A DNA stretch of 64,000 nt from Geobacter sp. (GTDB lineage: Bacteria > Desulfobacterota > Desulfuromonadia > Geobacterales > Geobacteraceae), in contig PJFC01000001.1 of assembly GCA_003574885.1 (NCBI GenBank), positions 124,001-188,000 of the forward strand. The letters run 5' to 3'. Made by a program: the position numbers and the translations under genes. Shown in pieces: positions 1 to 8,178 of the stretch; the stretch's first letter is position 1; every line of letters starts with the position of its first letter. The notes under the pieces are model-generated. The model had not been told where the DNA came from, did no database searches, and saw only the letters and a program-made list of their open reading frames with translations.

Positions 1-346
1 CGGAAGTACCCAGGGGAACGTCCGGATGGGGGATATTGGGGACCGTCAGCAGAATCTGCTGCAACTCCTCCTCTACTCCGCGCAGCTGGTCGTCCAGCCC
101 CTTGATCTGCTGGGAAACCTCTCTCATTTCGGCAATACGGCCCTGGGCCTGGCTCTTGTCCTTTATCCGGCTTATCTCTTCAGATACCTTGTTGCGTAAC
201 GCCTTAAGGGTCTCGCTCTGCAGGAGCAGCTCACGGCGACGTTCATCCAGCTGCCGGAAACCGGAAAGGGAAACACCGGGGCCTCGGGTCGCAAGTCGCG
301 CTTCGACCGATTCCAAATTGTCCCGAATGTATTTCACGTCCAGCAT
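1..346 (-). CDS. serS: Seryl-tRNA synthetase, N-terminal part (cut by window edge)
   Basis: The reverse strand encodes a protein starting [19 protein letters not shown] and running off the left edge after about 115 residues. This is the start and long helical coiled-coil arm typical of bacterial seryl-tRNA synthetase, which contacts the variable arm of tRNA-Ser; the visible part ends in the usual [11 protein letters not shown] segment that precedes the catalytic core. The enzyme charges tRNA-Ser and tRNA-Sec with serine. The catalytic class II motifs lie outside the window. The start is the ATG complementary to 344-346. The plus-strand ORF covering the same bases is a shadow. Confidence 0.93.
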   Translation of the reverse strand, partial: MLDVKYIRDNLESVEARLATRGPGVSLSGFRQLDERRRELLLQSETLKALRNKVSEEISRIKDKSQAQGRIAEMREVSQQIKGLDDQLRGVEEELQQILLTVPNIPHPDVPLGTS

Positions 347-446
347 GGGGAAAGGCCTTTACTTTCTGATTAATAAAGCTATATTTTGTAGCATTTGCAC
401 GGCCGGCCGTCAACAATTTTATCCGGCCGCTCGATGGGACCCGCTT

Positions 447-1496
447 ATGCTGCGTAAACTTGTGCTGTTGACCTGCCTCTGTCTCTGCACTCCGACCCAC
501 CCCGCCAGGGGAGGAGAGATCGTGATCAATGCCGTCGGCGATATCATGCTGGCTGGGAGCGGCACGCCTGTCTATTCCCGGCTCGGTTACGACTACCCCT
601 TCGCCGCTACCCGCAAATACCTGCAAAGGGGGGACCTTGCCATCGGCAACCTGGAGTCTCCCATCACCAGCCGCGGCGATGAGTTCAGGGACAAACGGTT
701 CCGCTTCCGGGCAGAACCGGCAGCCGCAGCAGCCCTCCGGGAGGCGGGATTCTCCGTGCTGACTCTGGCCAACAATCATGTGCTTGATTACGGCTCCGTC
801 GGTCTCCAGGACACCGCTGACCTCCTGGACCGGTACGGCATCCTCCACTCCGGAGCAGGCAAAAATCTTGGGGAGGCCCGCCAGGCGGTCACCATCACCA
901 TCAAGGGGAAACGACTCGCCTTTCTTGCCTATTCCCTCACCTTCCCCGATAAATTCTACGCCTCGGACAGCACCCCCGGAACAGCACCGGGATATCCCTC
1001 ATTCTTCGCAGACGACATTGCCAAAGCCCGACAGACAGCGGACTACGTCATTGTCTCCTTCCACTGGGGTACGGAGCGTGCGGAGCGTCCCCACTCCCGC
1101 CAGGTCGCTGCCGCCCATCAGGCCATCGACGCCGGCGCCGACGTAGTGCTCGGCCACCACCCCCACGTCCTCCAGGGAATCGAACGCTACAAGGGCGGTG
1201 TAATCCTGTACAGCCTTGGAAACTTCGCCTTCGGCAGCCTGAGCCCTTCGTCACGACAGAGCGTCATCGCCCGGATCACGCTGGGAGAGGGGGTGAGGGA
1301 AGTGGAATTCATTCCTCTCAACGTATTGAACCGAACGGTCCGCTTCCAGCCACGGGTCATGGAGGCCGGCAGAGGAGACGCGGTGATCGCCCACCTCAAC
1401 CGCATTTCCGCTCACCTAGGGACAGCCATCGTCTCTGACGGCGGGCGTCATCTGCTTGACATGGGAAAGGACAACCAGCGGGTTGCCGCACGGTAA
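447..1496 (+). CDS. CapA-family (PGA_cap) metallophosphatase-like exported protein
   Basis: About 349 residues from the ATG at 447. The ORF track starts far upstream at 36 but that segment is antisense to serS. Residues 1-22 look like a signal peptide (MLRKLVLLTCLCLC). The rest is a CapA/PGA_cap domain with the expected metallophosphoesterase-like motifs: NAVGDIMLAG near the N-terminus, NLESPI, LANNHVLDYG, GHHPHVLQG and YSLGNF. CapA proteins take part in poly-gamma-glutamate or capsule assembly, but many bacterial copies have no polyglutamate locus and their substrate is unknown; none of the other cap genes is visible here. It is followed directly by thpR and may be cotranscribed with it. Confidence 0.85.
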   Translation: MLRKLVLLTCLCLCTPTHPARGGEIVINAVGDIMLAGSGTPVYSRLGYDYPFAATRKYLQRGDLAIGNLESPITSRGDEFRDKRFRFRAEPAAAAALREAGFSVLTLANNHVLDYGSVGLQDTADLLDRYGILHSGAGKNLGEARQAVTITIKGKRLAFLAYSLTFPDKFYASDSTPGTAPGYPSFFADDIAKARQTADYVIVSFHWGTERAERPHSRQVAAAHQAIDAGADVVLGHHPHVLQGIERYKGGVILYSLGNFAFGSLSPSSRQSVIARITLGEGVREVEFIPLNVLNRTVRFQPRVMEAGRGDAVIAHLNRISAHLGTAIVSDGGRHLLDMGKDNQRVAAR

Positions 1497-1511
1497 ATGG
1501 AGGGAATGGCC

Positions 1512-2048
1512 ATGCCACGACTGTTCGTCGCCATTGATCTGCCGGAAAAAATCAGGAGTGAGCTTGCAAACTTGCGGGAGGAGCTGCCGGGAGCACGGTG
1601 GGTTGCAGGGGACCAGCTGCACCTCACCCTCCGGTTCATCGGGGAAGTCGAGGCGCGACAGCAGGGAGACATTGACGAGGCATTGCGGCACGTCCATGAC
1701 GAACCCTTCAGTCTGACTCTCCGCCAGGTGGGCCATTTCGGCAGACCGGGGCGGGTTCTCTGGGTCGGCATGGATCGCCCCCCCACACTCCTCGCCCTGC
1801 AGCAGAAGGTGGAAGCGGCCCTCGCCCTGACGGGAACACCGCCTGAAGAGCGCCCCTTTTCTCCCCACATCACCCTTGCACGCATAATTGGAACGCCGGC
1901 ACACCTGCTTTCCAATTATGAAGAAAAGCACCGCGGCTTCGCCTCCACAACTTTTCCTGTCACGGAGTTCCACCTCTACTCCAGCACTCTCACCTCCACC
2001 GGGGCCATCCACCGGCGGGAAGGGAGCTATCAGTTGACCAGCTCCTGA
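1512..2048 (+). CDS. thpR: RNA 2',3'-cyclic phosphodiesterase (2H family, LigT/ThpR)
   Basis: About 178 residues. The two HxTx signature motifs of the 2H phosphoesterase superfamily are present, HLTL near residue 37 and HITL near residue 118, with the usual N-terminal RLFVAIDLP. The family hydrolyses 2',3'-cyclic phosphates on RNA or related 2'-5' linkages; the physiological substrate is unclear. Three in-frame ATGs (1497, 1506, 1512) are possible; 1512 is chosen because GGAGGG lies 7 bases upstream. The first ATG abuts the capA stop codon, so translational coupling is plausible. The 3' end overlaps the convergent DUF2288 gene by about 19 bases. Confidence 0.9.
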   Translation: MPRLFVAIDLPEKIRSELANLREELPGARWVAGDQLHLTLRFIGEVEARQQGDIDEALRHVHDEPFSLTLRQVGHFGRPGRVLWVGMDRPPTLLALQQKVEAALALTGTPPEERPFSPHITLARIIGTPAHLLSNYEEKHRGFASTTFPVTEFHLYSSTLTSTGAIHRREGSYQLTSS

Positions 2049-2323
2049 ATAAGCACGTAAGGGCTCACCACCAGCATCCGGAATCTTCGATCGGGGGCCG
2101 CATTCCATGCCTCCAGTTCGGCAACCGTAGGTTTCCACATTTCCCCGCCGGCAAGCCACCCCTGGATGACAGCCGCATCGTCCCCGGCCACCCGCTCCCC
2201 CACCTCTGCCAGGTCCAGCCGGCCCGCTACAACAATCAGACCACCCCGCTCGCCGTGGGGTCGCAGCCATCCCCACTCCGCCACATCCACCTGCAGGGCC
2301 AGTTCTTCACGGGTCACCCCCAT
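2030..2323 (-). CDS. DUF2288 family protein
   Basis: A 97-residue protein with the DUF2288 pattern: N-terminal basic/acidic helix, a hydrophobic GLIVVAGRLDLAEVGERVA strand-helix unit, and the C-terminal MLVVSPYVLIQE block. Function is unknown for the family. It has a good ribosome binding site (AAGGAG, 7-base spacing) that overlaps the stop codon of the upstream DUF1847 gene, so the two are probably translated from one mRNA. The end overlaps the convergent thpR gene. Confidence 0.8.
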   Translation of the reverse strand: MGVTREELALQVDVAEWGWLRPHGERGGLIVVAGRLDLAEVGERVAGDDAAVIQGWLAGGEMWKPTVAELEAWNAAPDRRFRMLVVSPYVLIQELVN

Positions 2324-2327
2324 CCAC

Positions 2328-3056
2328 CTACTCCTTCCCGGTCAGCACCGGCTGTTTCAGCAGCCGCTTGTAGTAAAAATTCTGTCCGTAAAGCACCGCC
2401 ACAGGATTATGCCCCGTCACCCGGTCCTTGCAGACGAGGGTAGTTACCGGCGCCTTTGAATGCTTGGCGAACAGCATGTCGTGGCCGACGCAGAGACCGA
2501 CGATGATGTTCATATCCGTCCCGTGCCGGTTGCAGAGTTCGGCCTGGGCGATGGGATTGCAGGCAGGCTCGAATGTGCCTGGACGGACCTTGTCGACCTC
2601 CTCAAGCCCCAGTTCCAGCTTGTCAATACTCCCCGCTTTGCAGCAGACCGACAGCGGCTCAAGACCCTGGGCGCTGAGAATGGCGGTAAGCTTCTCGGTT
2701 TCATACAGAAGCCCGATGCAGGTGGCAATACCGATCCTTTTCCACCCCATCAGCTTTGCCAGGGCTATGGTATCCTCAACCCTCGTCCAGCGGGCATTGA
2801 CCGCATCGCTTCCCGGAACCGGCTGATAGCAGAGCCCCTCCACTTTCGCCGCCACAAGGGCAAGGCGGGCATCCTCGCTGTCGCCTGTGTAACGGGCAAA
2901 GGAATCCCTGACCAGATCTTCACTGGTACTCGACGGGCAGTTCCCCGGCCGGGGAGGGGCGGTTGCAGGATCGCCGCTCCAACAGTTGGTGGTACCCTTC
3001 TTCTCCCAGACCGCGCTGCATGCTGCACAGCTGGGCAACTTCTTTTCGTCGCTCAC
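2328..3056 (-). CDS. DUF1847 cysteine-rich protein, probably metal-binding
   Basis: 242 residues from a GTG start preceded by GGAGG. The N-terminus carries CAACSAVWEKKGTTNCW, and further cysteines follow in GLCYQP, IATCIGLL, SVCCKAGSI, FEPACNP, AELCNRHG, GLCVGHD and LVCKDR. This conserved cysteine pattern is that of DUF1847, usually labelled a predicted metal-binding protein. The fold and biochemical role are not established; multiple paired cysteines suggest zinc or iron-sulfur binding (inference). It lies just upstream of DUF2288 on the same strand. Confidence 0.82.
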   Translation of the reverse strand: MSDEKKLPSCAACSAVWEKKGTTNCWSGDPATAPPRPGNCPSSTSEDLVRDSFARYTGDSEDARLALVAAKVEGLCYQPVPGSDAVNARWTRVEDTIALAKLMGWKRIGIATCIGLLYETEKLTAILSAQGLEPLSVCCKAGSIDKLELGLEEVDKVRPGTFEPACNPIAQAELCNRHGTDMNIIVGLCVGHDMLFAKHSKAPVTTLVCKDRVTGHNPVAVLYGQNFYYKRLLKQPVLTGKE

Positions 3057-3146
3057 AATAACCTCCCGGGGGGAGCCTGGAAAGGAGCCCCTGTATTTTC
3101 ACGAATCAAAGCGTTATGGCGGTTACCCCGTGTCCCGAGGAAACAA

Positions 3147-3812
3147 TCACGAGACCGGCGGGGTCGGGTAGTGACTCCCCAGGATCTCCAGGAACTGCAT
3201 GACGAGCCGGTAGGTAATCCCCCAGAGTACCGGCTTGCCTGCCGTCGGGAGACGGATGGAGGGACGTTCGAAGGTGCCTCCACCGAAACGGACCGGCGCC
3301 ATGATGTGGCGCGTCGGCGCCACAAGTTCGGCAAGCGGCACCCAGAAAGCATCCTGCACCTCGTCACTGAAGCTGAACGGGCCGATCAAGCCGGCCCCGT
3401 AAACGAAGCAGGAGACCCGCACCGGCATATGGGCGCCAACGACGTCAGAGAGGCGGCCGATATAGCAGGCCTGACCGAGGTCAAGGTCGAGCTCTTCGCG
3501 GGATTCGCGCTCCGCAGCCTCCCGGGGGCCATAGTCCCCCACCTCCACCTTCCCCCCGGGGAATCCGAGATCCCCCGACCAGGGATCGCCGGGCCGGGAG
3601 GCCCGTTCGATGAAGAGCACCTCCGGCCCGTCGTCACCTTCGCGGAGGACAAGGGCGACCGACGCATGATTCAGCCCTAGCGTGGCAGGGTGTTCGGGCA
3701 TGTAGTCCGCCAGACGGCACGAGATGTCGGCAAGGGTCACCTGCGCCGGGAATGGGTTGACCGGTCGGCAGAATTCATGGTCGGATACGGGTCGATAATC
3801 GGGGTTTGGCAT
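3147..3812 (-). CDS. NUDIX hydrolase, CoA pyrophosphatase type
   Basis: About 221 residues from the ATG at 3812; the longer ORF start at 3914 is antisense to the next gene and is rejected. The NUDIX box is clear: FPGGKVEVGD followed by REAAERESREELDLD, the form found in the NudL/YeaB branch that cleaves coenzyme A and related nucleotides at the pyrophosphate bond. Around it are SVALVLREG, RASRPGDPWSGDLGFPGG and the C-terminal LWGITYRLVMQFLEIL helix typical of this branch. It starts 10 bases after the yceH stop and probably shares that transcript. Confidence 0.88.
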   Translation of the reverse strand: MPNPDYRPVSDHEFCRPVNPFPAQVTLADISCRLADYMPEHPATLGLNHASVALVLREGDDGPEVLFIERASRPGDPWSGDLGFPGGKVEVGDYGPREAAERESREELDLDLGQACYIGRLSDVVGAHMPVRVSCFVYGAGLIGPFSFSDEVQDAFWVPLAELVAPTRHIMAPVRFGGGTFERPSIRLPTAGKPVLWGITYRLVMQFLEILGSHYPTPPVS

Positions 3813-3822
3813 GGACTTCCTT

Positions 3823-4482
3823 CTATTCGAACTGGGACGTGAAATCCCTGACCATCCGGCGCAATTCGGATACTTCCAGGCGGAGTTCGGCAACTTCTTC
3901 TTCCACCTTGGCAATCCGGTCGTTCTCGGCCATCACCCGGAGACGGGCAGATTCGGGAGGCGGAGAAAAGTCTTCCACCGTCAACTCCGGCTCGCCGGCA
4001 AACAGGTGGGCGTAACGCGGCTCCTTCCGCCCCGGCTGGCGGGACAGTTTGTTCACGAGGGGGGGGGTACGCGCCGACAGTTCCTCAAGAGTCGTCTCGA
4101 CGGCGGCCGGATCGGAAAAGTTGTGCATCCGCTCGGCCCGGGTGCGCAACTCTCCTATCGTCTGTGGTCCCCGCAGCAGAAGTTCGGCCAAGACCGCCAG
4201 TTCGGCAGGGGAAAGGCGCAGCTTCTCTACCAGGGCATGACGGTATTTAGGCACCCTTCCCCCCTCGGCCGACTGCAGCGCCATATGTTTGAAACGGAGG
4301 GAATCGAGGGCTCGCACCACGTCGGCCTCCTCCAGGGTGAGCACCGGGTCCCGGTTGGATTTCTGGTTGCAGGCATTGGTAAGGGCATTGAGGGAGAGGG
4401 GATAATACTCCGGCGTGGTCAACTCCTTCTCCATGAGGCAGCCAAGCACCCTTACCTCCACATCATTGAGTATCGCTTCCAT
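3823..4482 (-). CDS. YceH/UPF0502 (DUF480) winged-helix protein
   Basis: 219 residues. The sequence matches the YceH family throughout: EVRVLGCLMEKELTTPEYYPLS at the start, NALTNACNQKSNRDPV, then a second winged-helix unit (LSPAELAVLAELLLRGPQTIGELR) and a C-terminal coiled coil (residues ~185-219). The family is annotated as DNA-binding by fold but no target is known. AAAGGA lies 8 bases before the ATG. First gene of a probable unit with the NUDIX gene. Confidence 0.9.
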   Translation of the reverse strand: MEAILNDVEVRVLGCLMEKELTTPEYYPLSLNALTNACNQKSNRDPVLTLEEADVVRALDSLRFKHMALQSAEGGRVPKYRHALVEKLRLSPAELAVLAELLLRGPQTIGELRTRAERMHNFSDPAAVETTLEELSARTPPLVNKLSRQPGRKEPRYAHLFAGEPELTVEDFSPPPESARLRVMAENDRIAKVEEEVAELRLEVSELRRMVRDFTSQFE

Positions 4483-4845
4483 ACGGCATTCCTTTCCGGG
4501 CGATGTCTTAAGAGGGTCATTATATCAACTTTTGACCGGAGATGCATGGCTTTAATACGGGGTGATGACGGCAACCCTCAAAATAATGGCGCCCATTTTG
4601 CTTATCCAACAACACCCGACCACGACAGGAGAGAGCTGGATCGACCTGCGTCCGCGGAAAGCCACTGAACGGCACTCCCGGAAGGGTGTTTCTGCCGCTT
4701 GCAAGTTTCATCATTTTGCGGTTTAATGGTGCGGTTTGGCGGAGGGAACACCGACCGTTAACCCTGGACCGTGACCTGTTCTTCCCGGCAACATCCCGCC
4801 GGGGGATATTTTTTCCTGCCCTAGCTACCCAGAGAGGAGTCACCG
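4483..4845. other. Intergenic region with a partial palindrome, no gene seen
   Basis: A 363-base gap between divergent genes (yceH minus, DUF4388 plus). No credible ORF was found; those listed here lack ribosome binding sites. It holds an imperfect palindrome at about 4578-4599, CAAAAT...ATTTTG arms around a GGCGCC core, which could be an operator. Another candidate, a weak GG-N10-GC spacing near 4682, does not match a sigma54 consensus well enough to call. The region must carry promoters for both flanking genes. Confidence 0.5.
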
Positions 4846-6612
4846 ATGTCTTTCACCGGAGACCTGGAACACCTGCCGATTGTCGACGTGATACAGTTGC
4901 TCCATGCGACGAGGAAATCCGGCGTGCTGAGCGTGAGGAGCCGCAAGGGTGAGAGCCAGCTGGTCTTCAAGGACGGCTATATCGTCAGCGCCAATCATCT
5001 CAACAGCAGCATCCGACTCGGCGAAATCCTCATCAGCCTCAATGTTATCACCCCCGAAAACCTCGAGCAGGCACTTCAGCAACAGCAGCAAGCAAGCGAC
5101 GACCGCAGGCCCCTGATCGTCATGCTCCTGGAAATGGGGCTCGTCAAGGAGGAAGAGGCCTACAAAGGACTGGAACTCCTCATCGAACTGACCATCGTCG
5201 AGATGCTGACATGGAAGCGCGGCTCCTTCAGCCTGGATGTTAAGAACCCGGCGACCCCCGATGACTACCGGTACTATCCGGGAAAACTGGGCATGGAAGT
5301 CAACATCGATACACAGACCCTCCTGATGGACGCCCTCCGCATCTATGACGAGAAGTTGCGTGACGGCGAACTCACGGACGAGGCTCTCGACGACGATCTC
5401 CCCGCGTCTATGGACCTGTCCGGGGGTGGAGCTTCACTCCTTTCCGCCGACGACCTGGGGCTGGCCGATCTCGACAAGCTGGAACGGAGGATTCCTGCGG
5501 TCTTCGCAAGCCTGGATGACCGGACCTCCGCCAGGAGCGGCGAAGAGGAGATGCCGGCCGAAACCACCCCGGGCGTTACCCAGGTCGAAGGGGAGGAGCT
5601 CCTCGCTTTTCTGGAGAAGCCGGTGCGTTTCTGGGCAGAGTCAGCTCCCACGGGGGGGCCGGTTCCTTCCGTTATTCTCTTCACTCCCGACGAAATTCTT
5701 TCCTACTGCATAACGACGGTCTGCATACAGGAAGGGATTCATGTCTTCTCCAGTAGCGACGAGCAGGACCTGGAACACATCGCCGACCAGTTCCTGTCGA
5801 AGCAGAGGACCCCGCTCCTCGTGATTGACCGGCCGGGGAAACCGGACGGCCTGTCTGAGGAAAAGATCATCTCCCTCCGTCAACAGCTCCGAAAACAGTT
5901 TCCCGGCATCGCCATAATCCAGCTCGCGCCCCCCCTCGACTACCCCTTCACGATGCATGCCTACAAGGACGGCATCAGGGCGGTTATTCCCGCCCCTTCC
6001 CTGAAGGAACGGAGGAACTCCTTCGTCCCGGACATGAAGAGCTTCCTGGAAGCATTGCTGGAGTTTCTGTGCGGTTTTGTCCCTTCACCGGCCGACCATC
6101 TGGTCGGCAGACTCCGGACAAGCGTGTCGGCCCTGCGGGGGATGAAGGAGGCGCCGGACATCGCTTTCGCCCTCCTGCAATTCATCGCTGACTCCTTCGA
6201 GCGCTCCCTCACCCTGATAGTCCGTAAAGATGAGCTGATTGCAGAAAAATCCTTCGGGATCAAGGGGGAAAAGGAACGTGGTGCAGCGCCCCCTCTCGGC
6301 TTGCGCATACCCCTGGCCTCTCCTTCCCTGCTCCGGACCATCACCGAAGAGGGTTCCGTCTATTTCGGGGAGACCACCGACGCGATCATCAGGGAACAGC
6401 TTTTTCCGGCAATCGGCGCTCCGGTCCGTTCGACCGTACTCCTGCTCCCCCTGAGAAGCTTCGGCAAGACCATCGCCGTCGTCTACGGGGACTTTGGACG
6501 AAACGAGGTGCCGGATGTACCCGTCGACATGCTGGAAGTCCTGGCGAACTATGCAGGGCGCGCCCTGGAATACGCCGTGGCCCGGAAAAAGCGGGAAACC
6601 CCGGCCCCCTAG
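4846..6612 (+). CDS. DUF4388 (PATAN) protein with receiver-like and GAF-like domains
   Basis: 588 residues, start supported by GAGGAG 7 bases upstream. Residues 1-110 are a DUF4388 domain (MSFTGDLEHLPIVDVIQLLH, SGVLSVRSRKGESQLVFKDG), widespread in deltaproteobacterial signalling proteins. A second helical segment (110-165) continues the module. Residues ~265-395 resemble a degenerate receiver-type fold (SVILFTPDEILSYCI, TPLLVIDRPG, IIQLAPPLD) without a clear phospho-Asp. Residues ~420-580 form a GAF-like region ending with LLPLRSFGKTIAVVYGDFG. The protein is likely a cytoplasmic signalling adaptor. It sits 46 bases upstream of a PilT-type ATPase, which suggests a role in pilus or motility control (inference from context). 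Confidence 0.78.
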   Translation: MSFTGDLEHLPIVDVIQLLHATRKSGVLSVRSRKGESQLVFKDGYIVSANHLNSSIRLGEILISLNVITPENLEQALQQQQQASDDRRPLIVMLLEMGLVKEEEAYKGLELLIELTIVEMLTWKRGSFSLDVKNPATPDDYRYYPGKLGMEVNIDTQTLLMDALRIYDEKLRDGELTDEALDDDLPASMDLSGGGASLLSADDLGLADLDKLERRIPAVFASLDDRTSARSGEEEMPAETTPGVTQVEGEELLAFLEKPVRFWAESAPTGGPVPSVILFTPDEILSYCITTVCIQEGIHVFSSSDEQDLEHIADQFLSKQRTPLLVIDRPGKPDGLSEEKIISLRQQLRKQFPGIAIIQLAPPLDYPFTMHAYKDGIRAVIPAPSLKERRNSFVPDMKSFLEALLEFLCGFVPSPADHLVGRLRTSVSALRGMKEAPDIAFALLQFIADSFERSLTLIVRKDELIAEKSFGIKGEKERGAAPPLGLRIPLASPSLLRTITEEGSVYFGETTDAIIREQLFPAIGAPVRSTVLLLPLRSFGKTIAVVYGDFGRNEVPDVPVDMLEVLANYAGRALEYAVARKKRETPAP

Positions 6613-6658
6613 AGAAAGTGCAGACCGAATCACGAACATGCCATAGCGAGGAAATTTC

Positions 6659-7732
6659 ATGGACCTGAAAAGATTGCAGCAGATACTGGAAATCGCCTTT
6701 GAGAAGAAGGTTTCGGACGTGCACTTCGAGGTGGACAATCCTCCTTTTTTCCGGGCTCGCGGCCAGCTGCTCCGTTCCAAGCTCCCGAAACTGACAGCTG
6801 AGGACACCGTTTTCATAGCCCAGACAATCATCGAGCACAACAACCGCAAGGTCCCTGCTGAAATCAAGGAGCTCGATTCATCCTACTCCCTTCCCAACGG
6901 GGGAAGATTCCGTGTCAGCATCTTTCGTCAGCGGGGGGATGTGGGAATCGTCATGCGGGTAATCCCCCCCCATGTCAGCACCTTCCAGGAGCTGAACCTT
7001 CCGCCGGTCCTGTCGGAAATCGCCAAGGCCCCCAACGGGCTCATCCTCGTCACCGGCCCCACCGGCAACGGCAAATCCACCACCCTTGCCGCCATGCTCC
7101 GCTACCTGAACGAGAACTTCAGCTTCAATATCATCACCATAGAGGACCCCATCGAGTTTCTCTTCACGTCGGACAAGAGCTGCATCATCCAGCGTGAAGT
7201 GGGAATCGACACCGAGAATTTCACCGCTGCCCTGCGGGCAGCCCTCCGCATGGACCCGGACGTCATCATGGTGGGTGAATTACGGGACCTTGAGACCATC
7301 GACTCATGCATCAAGGCGGCGGAGACCGGCCACCTGGTCTTCTCCACCCTCCACACCCAGAGCGCAGCCTCCACCATCAACCGGCTTCTCGGCAACTTCC
7401 CCCCCGACTCCCAGGAAGTCATCCGACAACGACTGGCGGATATCCTGGTCGCCACCGTCTCTCTGCGCCTCATAAAGGACAAGACGGGGGAGCTGATCGT
7501 CCCAGTGGTGGAGGTGATGCGTTCCACAACCACCATCCAGGCATGCATCCGGGAAGGGCGGCTCGACGAGCTGGACCGGCACATCGAAAACGGCCGGTCC
7601 CAGTACCAGATGCAGTCACTGGACCAGCACCTGGTCCAGCTCTGCCAGCAGAACATCATTACCTTCGAGCAGGCAAAACGGATCACCCGCTCCATGGACC
7701 TGGAACGAAAGCTCACCTTCGAGAACGAGTAA
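6659..7732 (+). CDS. PilT-type twitching motility ATPase
   Basis: 357 residues with all secretion-ATPase features: Walker A GPTGNGKST (about residues 128-136), Asp box IITIEDPIEF, Walker B-like DPDVIMVGELRDLETI and the His box AAETGHLVFSTLHTQSA. N-terminal SDVHFEVDNPPFFRARGQL is the PilT/PilU PAS-like domain. These hexameric ATPases power retraction of type IV pili. Geobacter-type genomes carry several PilT paralogues; which one this is cannot be decided here, so no symbol is given. AGGAAA precedes the ATG; the gene ends at a strong bidirectional terminator. Confidence 0.92.
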   Translation: MDLKRLQQILEIAFEKKVSDVHFEVDNPPFFRARGQLLRSKLPKLTAEDTVFIAQTIIEHNNRKVPAEIKELDSSYSLPNGGRFRVSIFRQRGDVGIVMRVIPPHVSTFQELNLPPVLSEIAKAPNGLILVTGPTGNGKSTTLAAMLRYLNENFSFNIITIEDPIEFLFTSDKSCIIQREVGIDTENFTAALRAALRMDPDVIMVGELRDLETIDSCIKAAETGHLVFSTLHTQSAASTINRLLGNFPPDSQEVIRQRLADILVATVSLRLIKDKTGELIVPVVEVMRSTTTIQACIREGRLDELDRHIENGRSQYQMQSLDQHLVQLCQQNIITFEQAKRITRSMDLERKLTFENE

Positions 7733-7773
7733 TCGCAAACCCGACAGTTGTAGATAAAGCAACGGAAAAATGC

Positions 7774-7818
7774 AAAGGGGACGGAAGCTTTTCTAAAAAG
7801 CATCCCGTCCCCTTTTTT
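7774..7818. terminator. Bidirectional Rho-independent terminator
   Basis: A long inverted repeat with arms AAAGGGGACGG...CCGTCCCC and inner AGCTTTT/AAAAGC pairing, ending in a T run on the plus strand and A run at the other side. It separates pilT (plus) from the convergent small lipoprotein gene (minus). Confidence 0.88.
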
Positions 7819-7838
7819 CCTGTCACTAAGTGGCTCTT

Positions 7839-8165
7839 CTACGGAGCGCTGACGATTCGTGCCGGTTCGAAACAGTTGCTGAACCGGGGCTCCGGTGACG
7901 AGCAGAGGGCTCCTTCGAGAGAGACCTTCTTCCCTTGGAAACTCTTTCGCAGCTCGTCAAGCAGGGGACCAAGGAGGAGGTAGTCCTTCCCTCTCACGCC
8001 ATCGGCCGTCGTCAGGATCAACCGGGTGAACGGTTCGTTTCCCACCACCCGCACCGTACCGGTAAGGGTCGCAGCATCCGGTTTCCGCACCCCCATGGCA
8101 CATCCCTGGGTGGTGAGCATCAGGAGAAGCATCCCGCTTAACGGGCCAAACAACAGTTTTCTCAT
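7839..8165 (-). CDS. Small putative lipoprotein
   Basis: About 108 residues from the ATG at 8165, chosen over the ORF-track start because GGGAGG lies 8 bases upstream. Signal sequence MRKLLFGPLSGMLLLMLTTQGC ends in a Cys that could be lipidated, although the lipobox is weak (Gln at -2). The mature part (TGTVRVVGNEPFTRLILTTADG) resembles small OB-like exported domains. No known family recognised. It follows the M30-like peptidase by 13 bases and is probably cotranscribed with it. Confidence 0.7.
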   Translation of the reverse strand: MRKLLFGPLSGMLLLMLTTQGCAMGVRKPDAATLTGTVRVVGNEPFTRLILTTADGVRGKDYLLLGPLLDELRKSFQGKKVSLEGALCSSPEPRFSNCFEPARIVSAP

Positions 8166-8178
8166 TATCGGTTCCTCC

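Noticed and set aside
36-446. N-terminal extension of the capA ORF (36 onward)
   Set aside because: It is antisense to serS, has no ribosome binding site, and the signal peptide starts at 447.
2460-3680. Plus-strand 406-aa ORF
   Set aside because: Shadow of the DUF1847 and NUDIX genes on the other strand; low-complexity translation with no family.
4676-4700. Possible sigma54 promoter upstream of the DUF4388 gene
   Set aside because: GG-N10-GC spacing exists but the -12 element and flanking bases do not match, so chance is likely.
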